Of a stretch of 9,083 bases of DNA, positions 1 to 5,486 are shown piece by piece; position 1 is the stretch's first letter; every line of letters starts with the position of its first letter. Under the pieces are notes generated by a model. That model saw only the letters and a list, made by a program, of their open reading frames with translations, was not told where the DNA came from and ran no database searches. A program made the position numbers and the translations under genes. Source of the stretch: Acidobacteriota bacterium (lineage in GTDB: Bacteria > Acidobacteriota > Holophagae > Thermotomaculales > Thermotomaculaceae); the NCBI GenBank assembly GCA_003650445.1, contig QMQE01000103.1:1-9083 (forward strand). Direction: 5' to 3'.

Positions 1-150
1 AGGAGCGGAGGAGAGGAGAATTTAACACAAAGGCACAACGTTCAGAAAAGATAGAACTAAGGTTCAGAAGCGGGGAATGGCCAATCCCCTTCTTTCGCGC
101 ACTCGCACTTTCACTTGCACTCGCCCGCAGGGAGGAGCGGAGTGGGAGGG
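1..150 (+). repeat. B-type dispersed repeat, copy 1
   Basis: This copy reads GAATTTAACACAAAGGCACA from position 18, then a body with CGTTCAGAAAAGATAGAAC, a GGGGAATGGCCAATCCCC hairpin (72-89) and a TTCTTTCGCGCACTCGCAC stretch. The same unit recurs near-identically at 8831-8981 and 8982-9083. Positions 34-102 match 9015-9083 exactly. Reading frames across it are explained by the repeat and show no protein family. It is immediately followed by the A-type repeat, whose first 45 bases or so resemble the head of the B unit. Confidence 0.85.
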
Positions 151-220
151 GAATTCAACACAAAGGCACAAGGGCACAAAGGACATAAAGTTCAGAGGGT
201 GTTTGGGTTTTTGGGGGGCT

Positions 221-347
221 GGAACCCGCACTGCCGCCTTCAGCGGCAGCACGGAACTTTCCCAGAAGCATCCCTTATGAGCAAGCTCAACGGTACACTT
301 CAGGGAAAGTTCCTATTTCAAAAACAAGTTTTTGAAATGCGGGTTCC
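221..347 (+). other. Predicted four-way-junction fold inside A repeat, copy 1
   Basis: An outer stem GGAACCCGC/GCGGGTTCC (221-229 with 339-347) encloses three hairpins. HP1 is CTGCCGC-cttca-GCGGCAG (231-249). HP2 is GGAACTTTCCC/GGGAAAGTTCC (253-263 with 303-313), continued past an A-A mismatch by GAAG/CTTC and topped by TGAG-caag-CTCA (278-289). HP3 is ATTTCAAAAAC-aa-GTTTTTGAAAT (315-338). Only about five nucleotides at the junction are unpaired. The pairings are read directly from the sequence. Whether the fold acts as RNA or as a DNA cruciform is unknown, and the pairing itself does not give the strand. Confidence 0.7.
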
Positions 348-400
348 TCCTGGCAAATTGACAGTTATTGGCATACCCCCCCTCCTTGGAAATGAGAGAG

Positions 401-444
401 CAAAACGGGGACTGGCAACGCCGCGGTGCCTGTCCCCCGCTTTG
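401..444 (+). other. Terminal hairpin of A repeat, copy 1
   Basis: GGGGAC (407-412) pairs with GTCCCC (432-437). Inside, GGCA (414-417) pairs with TGCC (427-430). Outside, CAAA pairs with TTTG, with one bulge and one mismatch. The hairpin forms the right end of the repeat. Read on the minus strand it is followed by GTTTTGCTC, which weakly resembles an intrinsic terminator. No T-tract follows on the plus strand. Confidence 0.55.
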
Positions 445-507
445 TGGCCCAGCCAACTGAGTGCGCGTTATGCGTGGGCGGCAGAGTAAGAAATAGGAGT
501 AATAATA

Positions 508-548
508 GTGAAAGTGCGAGTGCGCGAAAGAAGGGAGTTGGCCATTCC
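508..548 (-). repeat. Inverted fragment of B repeat
   Basis: The reverse complement matches 39 of 41 bases of B copy 1 (74-114), including TTCTTTCGCGCACTCGCAC and the GGAATGGCCA half of its hairpin. It lies on the far side of A repeat copy 1, so that copy is bracketed by B sequence in opposite orientations. A weaker echo, GGGAGTTAGCCAATCC, lies at about 652-667. Confidence 0.75.
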
Positions 549-575
549 ATGCCTTTTGATTTACCCTGATTTTTC

Positions 576-610
576 TCATTCATTTAACGCTCAACACCTA
601 TCACTCAACA
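576..610. repeat. Degenerate heptamer array
   Basis: The plus strand reads as five successive 7-mers: TCATTCA, TTTAACG, CTCAACA, CCTATCA, CTCAACA. The period of 7 is clear but the units are diverged. It resembles the short heptamer arrays at 669-731 and 7921-7948 in period and in its TCA-rich units. Confidence 0.55.
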
Positions 611-612
611 TT

Positions 613-627
613 CGGCGCAACGCGCCG
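613..627. repeat. GC-rich hairpin CGGCGC-aac-GCGCCG
   Basis: This is a perfect 6-bp stem with a 3-nt loop between the two heptamer arrays. No T-tract follows on either strand, so it is not a clear terminator. It resembles the GCGCC-gga-GGCGC hairpin at 3558-3570. Confidence 0.5.
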
Positions 628-668
628 CGGGGGTAGGGGTAAGAAAAATTAGGGAGTTAGCCAATCCA

Positions 669-731
669 ACTTCACCCATCCCTCATCCCTCTTCACTCTT
701 AACTCTTCACCCATCACCCATCACTTCCCTA
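669..731 (-). repeat. Heptamer array abutting the DUF4097 stop codon
   Basis: Nine consecutive 7-mers on the plus strand: ACTTCAC, CCATCCC, TCATCCC, TCTTCAC, TCTTAAC, TCTTCAC, CCATCAC, CCATCAC, TTCCCTA. The last unit contains the TAG stop codon of the DUF4097 gene (729-731, minus strand). On the coding strand the units are GTGATGG/GTGAAGA-like. A related array begins at the glgA stop codon in the same orientation relative to the gene. It resembles the short tandemly repeated heptamers known in some cyanobacteria and other bacteria. Confidence 0.75.
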
Positions 732-1871
732 TCTAACTTCAATATCCCCGGAGACGGACTGGGCCGTCACCTGCTTTTTGCATCCCTCGCAGTTTACTGT
801 GAGATTTTTTTCAGCTGTCACAGTTCGCCCATCTGGCCCTTTGAAGGAAATGTCTCCGTGAGTTTCCGCCTCAAATCCAAAAGGGGCTTTGCCGGTGATG
901 TTCAGGCGGATGTCGCCGGAGGTGGTGGATACTGTTATAGAAGCCGGAAAACTCAAGATGTCAGCCTTGACATCTCCTGAAGTGGATCTGGCTTTCAGGT
1001 TTCCTGAGATTTTCCTCAAGCGAATGTCGCCACTGGTGGTGCTGAAAGCTAAGTTTCCTCCTGTGATGCCGGTTACAGTGAGTTCTCCGGAAGTGCTGCT
1101 GGCGGAAAGTGATTTCCCTGTGAGGCCGGAAAGCAGCAGGTCTCCGCTGGCGGAGCGGGTGCTGAAGCTGTCGGTTTTGACCGATTGGGCCGTAATAGCA
1201 CCGGAGGCGGTGCGGGCTTTGAATTCAAGTACTCGGGAATCCATGAGTACAATGTCTCCGGATGCGGTGTTGATACTCGTGCGGTCGGACTGAATGTCTT
1301 TTCCGGTTACATCTCCGGAAGCCGTGCTGATTTTGCATATCTTCCCCGTGAAACCGTTAAAACTTATGTCTCCTGAACTTGTCTTTATTTCCAGTGCTGT
1401 TCCATGAAACCCCTCTGCCCGCACATCACTGGAAGCGGTCACCAGACTCAGGGAACCTGCGTAGCTTTCCGGAATAGTAATGTCCAGCTTCAGGTCTGTG
1501 CGGTAATGAACATTGAACCATGCCCGTTTTTGCCAGTTTTTGTCCCAGCTGGCGGTGATAACCTGCGTGCTTCCACTCTTTTTGATGACAAGACTTGGCT
1601 GTTTCATTTCCACGTTACCGGAAACTGTGCCATAGAGGTGAGTATTCAGTTTGCCAGTTCCGGAAACAATGATCCGAATATCGGCGGATGTTTTATTCAA
1701 CACCTCTATCCGGTTAACCTGGTTCAGGTCTCCGCTTGCATGTTTGTCCACATTACACACGGTGTTTCCACTGTCCGCAAAGCTCTGAGCCGAGTGCAGC
1801 AGCAGCGCTGCAGCCCCGAAAGACAGTATACATACAGCGCTTAGGGTTAGAATGATTTTTCTAAGTTTCAT
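729..1871 (-). CDS. Exported DUF4097-type beta-repeat protein
   Basis: The protein has 380 residues and belongs to the DUF4097/putative adhesin family, whose biochemical role is poorly defined. Residues 1-33 form a signal peptide: MKLRK, a hydrophobic stretch LTLSAVCILSFGAAALLL, then likely cleavage near AQSFA. The first cysteine (C14) lacks a proper lipobox, so a lipoprotein is unlikely. From residue 145 a [TS]xSGD[IVL] motif recurs. Its glycine position falls at 148 (Ser here), 167, 186, 205, 224, 243, 262 and 281, a strict 19-residue spacing. It then loosens to 299, 319 and 339, with a last SGD at 374-376. Such regular short beta repeats predict a right-handed solenoid outside the cytoplasmic membrane. 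A CxxC (C361, C364) near the C-terminus could form a disulfide. The gene is last in the operon and its start overlaps the preceding stop in ATGA. Location and fold are inferred. Confidence 0.85.
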   Translation of the reverse strand: MKLRKIILTLSAVCILSFGAAALLLHSAQSFADSGNTVCNVDKHASGDLNQVNRIEVLNKTSADIRIIVSGTGKLNTHLYGTVSGNVEMKQPSLVIKKSGSTQVITASWDKNWQKRAWFNVHYRTDLKLDITIPESYAGSLSLVTASSDVRAEGFHGTALEIKTSSGDISFNGFTGKICKISTASGDVTGKDIQSDRTSINTASGDIVLMDSRVLEFKARTASGAITAQSVKTDSFSTRSASGDLLLSGLTGKSLSASSTSGELTVTGITGGNLAFSTTSGDIRLRKISGNLKARSTSGDVKADILSFPASITVSTTSGDIRLNITGKAPFGFEAETHGDISFKGPDGRTVTAEKNLTVNCEGCKKQVTAQSVSGDIEVR

Positions 1872-2464
1872 AATGACCTCCTTTTTTGAATCACTTCTAG
1901 ATTAAATTTCAGATAATCGGCCAGAAGCCGGAAACAGAACCGTGTGAGGAATCCCATGCAAATGGCGAGGATGGCAGAGAGGGAGAGGGCGCCGATGCCG
2001 AGGAAGAAAACCCCCAGTGCCAGGAGAAACGGCGACACCCCACCGACCACAAAGAACGAGGGGAAAAGGGCATAGAAGACAGATGCCACGATAACAGTCA
2101 CGGATACCAATGCCAGTACGACAAGCAGCATCCAGACGGTTAAAAGCGCAAGAAAAACCGCGGAAACCGGCCCGGCCACAAAGAGCAGGTTAAAAAGCCC
2201 CAGTCCGACCACTGCCATGGCTGCACCGGCCACATTCCTGAAGGTGGCGGATTTACCGGCCTTTGCCACCATGAAATCCGCCCGAAACATGCGTCCAATG
2301 TCGATGGGGTCACCCAGTGTCCGGGCAATGTCAGCTTCAGCTCGCCCTTCCACTGTCCCTTCCTGAAAATGCATCTGATAATCCTCAAGGATATCTCTTA
2401 CCTCCATCTCGGGAAGGCCTTTCAGGGCGGTTTTCAATGACTCAAGAAACTGTTCCCTGTTCAT
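1868..2464 (-). CDS. HAAS/DUF1700 domain membrane protein
   Basis: The protein has 198 residues. Residues 1-65 match the HAAS (DUF1700) signalling-associated domain: an N-terminal helix MNREQFLESLKTALKGLP, then ILEDYQMHFQEG (25-36) and a GDPIDIGRMF turn (51-60), the family's typical ILxDYxxHFxEG and LGDP pattern. Residues 77-174 are almost entirely hydrophobic and should give about four membrane helices, followed by a basic tail ending QKRRSL. In this family HAAS domains are usually encoded next to PadR repressors and DUF4097 proteins, as here, and are thought to sense or relay envelope state; the mechanism is not established. ATGA overlaps with both neighbours indicate translational coupling. 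The product most likely sits in the cytoplasmic membrane. Confidence 0.88.
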   Translation of the reverse strand: MNREQFLESLKTALKGLPEMEVRDILEDYQMHFQEGTVEGRAEADIARTLGDPIDIGRMFRADFMVAKAGKSATFRNVAGAAMAVVGLGLFNLLFVAGPVSAVFLALLTVWMLLVVLALVSVTVIVASVFYALFPSFFVVGGVSPFLLALGVFFLGIGALSLSAILAICMGFLTRFCFRLLADYLKFNLEVIQKRRSL

Positions 2465-2805
2465 GACTTCATTTCTCCTTTTTCCTTTTCATCGTCCGGT
2501 ATCGTCAGAATCCGGCTGACACCTGCTGAAAAGTTTGTCCATTCCGTTTCCAGTTCATTCCGGTAGCTGTGTCCCTTTTGTGTTAGCCGGTAATATTTGC
2601 GGGGCGGCCCGCCGGTGGACTCCAGAAGATAAGTTTCGAAATAGCCCTCAGCCGAGAGTCGCCGCAACAACGGATAAATGGTACCCTCCGCCACGTCAAT
2701 ATTTTTTGAAATGGTTTGAACCAGCTCATAACCATAACAGTCTTTTCGGGACAATATCGTCAATACACACAAGGCCAGAGCGCCTTTCTTGAATTGTGTA
2801 TTCAT
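2461..2805 (-). CDS. PadR-family transcriptional repressor
   Basis: This is a 114-residue winged-helix regulator with family hallmarks: KKGALALCVLTILSR (helix 1), YGYEL, the recognition-helix segment EGTIYPLLRRLSAEGY and the wing GGPPRKYYRLTQKG. It is short and lacks the long C-terminal domain of AphA/PadR-s1 proteins, so it fits PadR subfamily 2, which dimerises through a C-terminal helix. The ATG at 2805 is preferred over one at 2847 because GGAAGGAGGT sits just upstream of it, while the upstream extension MQYTVVHSVREGGG is translated Shine-Dalgarno sequence. It heads the operon with the HAAS and DUF4097 genes and probably represses its own transcription, as PadR proteins commonly do. The effector is unknown. 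Confidence 0.92.
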   Translation of the reverse strand: MNTQFKKGALALCVLTILSRKDCYGYELVQTISKNIDVAEGTIYPLLRRLSAEGYFETYLLESTGGPPRKYYRLTQKGHSYRNELETEWTNFSAGVSRILTIPDDEKEKGEMKS

Positions 2806-2880
2806 GCCACCTCCTTCCCGTACAGAATGTACTACTGTGTATTGCAAGGTAATGTTTCAAGTTTCCCGAATATATTCAGG
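2806..2880 (-). promoter_or_regulatory. Control region of the PadR operon
   Basis: A strong Shine-Dalgarno GGAAGGAGGT lies directly before the PadR start. Upstream is an imperfect dyad with TACA/TGTA ends (2821-2841), and further up a perfect palindrome GAATATATTC (2868-2877). PadR proteins bind dyads of this size near their own promoters, so both are operator candidates. A TTGAAA (2855-2860 on the minus strand) could be a -35 box, but no convincing -10 box lies 17 bases from it. Confidence 0.35.
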
Positions 2881-2977
2881 AAGTGTTCTGCGTTATGACC
2901 GGAGGGGAATTCAACACAAAGGCACAAGGGCACAAAGGACACGAAGTTCAGAGGGTGTTTGGCTTTTTTGACGGGCT

Positions 2978-3104
2978 GGAACCCGCACTACCGCCTTCAG
3001 CGGTAGCACGGAACTTTCCCCGAAGCATCCCTTATGAGCAAGCTCAACGGTACACTTCAGGGAAAGTTCCTATTTCAAAAACAAGTTTTTGAAATGCGGG
3101 TTCC
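2978..3104 (+). other. Predicted four-way-junction fold inside A repeat, copy 2
   Basis: The arrangement is the same as in copy 1. The outer stem is 2978-2986 with 3096-3104, HP1 is 2988-3006, HP2 is 3010-3020 with 3060-3070, and HP3 is 3072-3095. Across 127 aligned positions only three differ from copy 1. A2990/T3004 replaces G233/C247, which keeps the HP1 pair. C3021 replaces A264 at a position that is mismatched in HP2 in either case. Every paired position therefore stays paired. Confidence 0.7.
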
Positions 3105-3152
3105 TCTTGGCAAATTAACAGTTATTGATACCCCCCCTTGGAAATGAGAGAG

Positions 3153-3196
3153 CAAAACGGGGACTGGCAACGCCGCGGTGCCTGTCCCCCGCTTTG
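3153..3196 (+). other. Terminal hairpin of A repeat, copy 2
   Basis: The pairing is as in copy 1 (401-444): GGGGAC with GTCCCC, inner GGCA with TGCC, and outer CAAA with TTTG. Here the outer stem can gain one more G-C pair with position 3197. It marks the right edge of the repeat. Confidence 0.55.
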
Positions 3197-3434
3197 CGAA
3201 TTCAATGGTGGGATTCGCTATGTTAGGGGCAAGAATGTAAAATCCCGTGATAGATTTTATGATACAACTATCACTTCCGATGTAGGAGGAAATCATTACT
3301 ACCTACTCATTCAAAGGGATCATGACGAACGTGATCGGATTGAAATCATAAGCGGTACACTTGTGTCTGATTCGGTGAAACTAACCGTAGAAAAATGCGG
3401 ATGGGTAGAGAAGTTCCTCTGGAAATTGAAGTAA
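3197..3434 (+). pseudogene. 5'-truncated coding remnant of unknown family
   Basis: Directly after A repeat copy 2 an open frame runs 79 codons to a TAA at 3432-3434. It encodes a protein-like sequence with blocks such as RDRFYDTTITSDVGG, YYLLIQRDHDERDRIEI and VEKCGWVEKFLWKLK. Within the non-repeat part there is no plausible start near its beginning. The only upstream ATG (3138) lies inside the repeat and would add repeat-encoded residues absent from copy 1's frame. Codon use (CTA, ATA, AGG, AGA) is more AT-rich than in the flanking operons. The best reading is the C-terminal end of a gene cut by the repeat or by a rearrangement. The family is not recognised, and a chance open frame is possible. 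Confidence 0.35.
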
Positions 3435-3670
3435 ACATGTTTTTGTAGATTTTTCTCCATTCCCGTTCTCTGCTTTCTCCGGTGGAATCTCTTCCCGGTT
3501 CTGCTGCCCACGCCCACGCACAACGCCCACTCTTATCCCTCAGAACACTGGACACAGGCGCCGGAGGCGCACAGTGTATTTCAGATGTTATCAGTCTCTG
3601 CCTTCCTATTTTCCGGGCTCAACCTTAACCTCAACCTTGTCTCTACTTGTCTTTTCTCCCCAGATTTGGA
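3435..3670. other. Gene-free stretch with small repeats
   Basis: No gene is seen. It contains CTGCTGCCCACGCCCACGC at about 3502-3520, which echoes, in inverted orientation, the GCGTGGGCGGCAGAG segment near 472. It also holds a two-part hairpin: ACACTG/CAGTGT (3545-3550 with 3572-3577) enclosing GCGCC-gga-GGCGC (3558-3570). A short hexamer run CTCAAC-CTTAAC-CTCAAC follows at 3618-3635. The hairpin has no following T-tract. Confidence 0.5.
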
Positions 3671-3699
3671 TTGACATCACCGGGGTGTGATTCTATATT
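3671..3699 (+). promoter_or_regulatory. Sigma70-type promoter of the glycogen operon
   Basis: A perfect -35 TTGACA (3671-3676) is separated by exactly 17 bases from a -10 TATATT (3694-3699, five of six consensus). Transcription would start near 3706, giving a leader of about 113 nt before the GH57 start. A small dyad CACC-gg-GGTG (3678-3687) lies in the spacer and could bind a regulator. This is the clearest promoter in the window. Confidence 0.8.
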
Positions 3700-3705
3700 G
3701 TGTGT

Positions 3706-3818
3706 GAGTCAAGGCCTTTGTGCGGCAGCCGTTTTGAATTCAATGGAATCGTCAGTTTCCGCTGACTGCGCAGAGGTTCTTATTTTAACTGGTCCAAAGT
3801 TCAATTGAGGGTGGAAAG
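3706..3818 (+). promoter_or_regulatory. 5' leader of the glycogen operon
   Basis: The inferred leader contains the palindrome TTGAATTCAA (3734-3743), a hairpin GTCAG-tttccg-CTGAC (3751-3766) and the ribosome binding site GAGGGTGG (3807-3814) before the ATG at 3819. It matches no riboswitch class that can be recognised by eye. The transcription start is predicted from the promoter, not measured. Confidence 0.4.
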
Positions 3819-5486
3819 ATGGAAGAAGTCACTGGTCGTTTTCTGTTTGTGTTGCATTCGCATATTCCCTACGTGATGAATCATGGGGCCTGGCCCCATG
3901 GCGAGCACTGGTTGTTTGAGGCAGCGGCCGAGACCTATCTTCCGCTTTTGAAGATGATTCTGCGTTTTCAGGGAGAAAAACGAACTCCGGCTATCAGCAT
4001 CGGAATGACACCGGTGCTGGTTGAGCAGATGAAATCCGATGGTTTTCGGGAACGGTTTGCTGAGTTCTTGGACTACAAGCTGAAACTGGCAACGAAGGAT
4101 GTGATGCTTCTGGAAGAGTCCGGCGATATGCGAATGGCAGTACTGGCCGGCAGATGGCGCGATTTCTATCAGGATTCTGTTGCCACTTTTGAGGACACCT
4201 GCCACGGTGACATTATTGATGCCTTTCGCCAGCTTCAGGACGAAGGGCTGGTGGAGATCCTGACTTCGGCTGCCACCCACGGCTATCTCCCCCTGTTATC
4301 CCGGGATGCCTGCGTACGGGCGCAGGTGAAGACAGGGATTCATGTTTATGAAAAGGCGTTCGGGCGAAAGCCAAAGGGAATCTGGATGCCGGAATGCGCG
4401 TACCGGCCAGCCGGGGAATGGACCAATCCGGTGGCGCCCTGGGAAACATTCAAGCGAAAAGGTGTGGATGAAATTCTGGTGGAGGAAGGGTTGGAATATA
4501 CGGTGATTGACAGTCCCCTTCTTGGCAATGCCAATTTGCTCGGCGTTTACTCGGATGAGGAACTGGACTTTTCAAAGGTGAGTTTTTCCCGGACGCCGTA
4601 TCTGCCTTACAGGTTATCGAGTGGCCTACAGCTCTTTGTCCGGGATCATGTGACTGGCTATCAGGTTTGGAGTCGGCACCATGGCTATCCAGGAGACCCA
4701 TATTATCTGGAATTTCATAAAATGAAAGATACCAGCGGTATTAAGTTCTGGCGTATTACCGGGACGGATGTGGATCTTGGTGGCAAAAAACCTTATGAAC
4801 CGGAGATTGCGGAATCCAGAATCAAAGAAAACGCGGCGCATTTTGCCGGACTGGCAAATCGCCTGATGAAAGAATTCAAGGAAGTAAATGACCGTCCCGG
4901 CGTACTGGTGGCGCCATTTGACGCAGAGCTCTTCGGCCACTGGTGGTTTGAAGGGCCTCAGTGGCTGTACGAGGTGCTGCGGTTGTTGGAAACCACCGAC
5001 GGTGTGGTACCGGTAACCTGTGAGGAGATGGCCAGGGTATCTGAAATGGCTGAAGTTATTGATCTGCCGGAAGGCTCCTGGGGTGAGAACGCGGACCATT
5101 CAGTGTGGCTCAACGAGGAGACGAAGTGGACCTTCCGGGAGTTGTATCCGGTGGAGCAGAAATTTGTCTCTTTTGTGCAGAAAAATCGAGGAAAATGGGA
5201 ACAGAACGCGGTTTTGAAGTCAGTACTGACCGAAGCGGCAAAGTCCCTGCTCATCGCCGAGGCATCGGACTGGCAGTTTCTGATTCACAAGGAATCAGCA
5301 CTGGATTATGTGGAAAAACGGTTTCGGGACCATGTGGGTGAAGTGGCACGTTTCCTCGGCATGGCAAATGTGCTGAACGGGGGGGAAGGACTGACTGCGG
5401 ATGATGAGGCATTTCTGGAGCAGTGTCATCGGGACAATGATTGTTTTCAGGATTTAGACCTGGACTGGTGGTGTGCGGATGTCTGA
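3819..5486 (+). CDS. GH57-family 1,4-alpha-glucan branching enzyme
   Basis: The 555-residue protein matches the GH57 branching-enzyme group (Thermus TT1467 and Thermococcus TK1436 type). It moves an alpha-1,4 glucan segment to form an alpha-1,6 branch in glycogen. Visible motifs are HSHIPYV (13-19), GIWMPECAYRP (187-197) with the predicted nucleophile E192, YQVWSRHHGYPGDPYYLEFH (281-300) and FDAELFGHWW (367-376) with the predicted acid/base D368. The C-terminal helical domain carries LLIAEASDWQFLI (477-489), typical of the DUF1957 region. The length is near the family norm. No signal peptide is present, so it is cytoplasmic. It is first in the operon, behind a strong promoter, and its end overlaps galT by 8 bases. 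GH57 also contains amylases and glucanotransferases, but the motif set and the neighbouring glgA favour branching. Confidence 0.9.
   Translation: MEEVTGRFLFVLHSHIPYVMNHGAWPHGEHWLFEAAAETYLPLLKMILRFQGEKRTPAISIGMTPVLVEQMKSDGFRERFAEFLDYKLKLATKDVMLLEESGDMRMAVLAGRWRDFYQDSVATFEDTCHGDIIDAFRQLQDEGLVEILTSAATHGYLPLLSRDACVRAQVKTGIHVYEKAFGRKPKGIWMPECAYRPAGEWTNPVAPWETFKRKGVDEILVEEGLEYTVIDSPLLGNANLLGVYSDEELDFSKVSFSRTPYLPYRLSSGLQLFVRDHVTGYQVWSRHHGYPGDPYYLEFHKMKDTSGIKFWRITGTDVDLGGKKPYEPEIAESRIKENAAHFAGLANRLMKEFKEVNDRPGVLVAPFDAELFGHWWFEGPQWLYEVLRLLETTDGVVPVTCEEMARVSEMAEVIDLPEGSWGENADHSVWLNEETKWTFRELYPVEQKFVSFVQKNRGKWEQNAVLKSVLTEAAKSLLIAEASDWQFLIHKESALDYVEKRFRDHVGEVARFLGMANVLNGGEGLTADDEAFLEQCHRDNDCFQDLDLDWWCADV

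Larger units (their letters stand above)
145..444 (+). repeat. A-type structured dispersed repeat, copy 1
   Basis: This is a repeat of about 300 bp that recurs at 2901-3196 in the same orientation with few differences. The order of parts is a degenerate head (gaattcaacacaaaggcac, 151-196), a core of nested inverted repeats (221-347), a variable C-rich linker (361-385) and a terminal GC-rich hairpin (401-444). Similarity between the copies stops sharply after CTTTG at 444/3196, which marks the right boundary. It has no transposase and no terminal inverted repeats of IS type. It could be a non-autonomous mobile element or a dispersed structured RNA. The sequence alone does not decide. Confidence 0.9.
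2901..3196 (+). repeat. A-type structured dispersed repeat, copy 2
   Basis: This is the second full copy of the repeat at 145-444, in the same orientation. The core and terminal hairpin are nearly identical. The main length difference is in the C-rich linker (about 3120-3140), and there are scattered changes in the head. It lies in the intergenic region between the PadR operon and the glycogen operon. It ends at CTTTG, after which a reading frame resembling a gene remnant begins. GAATTCAA occurs at both ends (2907-2914 and 3198-3205), but copy 1 lacks it on the right, so it is not a proven target-site duplication. Confidence 0.9.

Noticed and set aside
221..347. The four-armed fold read as a tRNA or tmRNA
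   Set aside because: Arm lengths, total length and the lack of a T-loop sequence, anticodon arm and CCA-proximal acceptor pattern do not fit.
115..489. Open frame of 124 codons across B and A repeats
   Set aside because: It is made almost wholly of repeat sequence, is not kept in frame in the second A copy, and shows no protein family.
2806..2847. Longer PadR start at 2847
   Set aside because: The extra codons translate the Shine-Dalgarno sequence itself, and PadR proteins begin near MNTQFKKG.
2907..3205. GAATTCAA on both sides of A repeat copy 2 as a target-site duplication
   Set aside because: The left GAATTCAA is part of the repeat head in both copies, and copy 1 has no match on its right side.
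3075..3296. Minus-strand open frame sharing RGTGTAALPVPVLLSHFQGG with one near 365-583
   Set aside because: The shared peptide is only translation of the terminal hairpin and linker of the A repeat. The flanks differ and no start signal is present.
3545..3577. Rho-independent terminator at the two-part hairpin
   Set aside because: No T-tract follows on either strand and no gene ends close by on the plus strand apart from the remnant.
5473..5478. GTG start for the GalT-family gene
   Set aside because: The ATG two codons later gives the family-typical MSExRKDP start.
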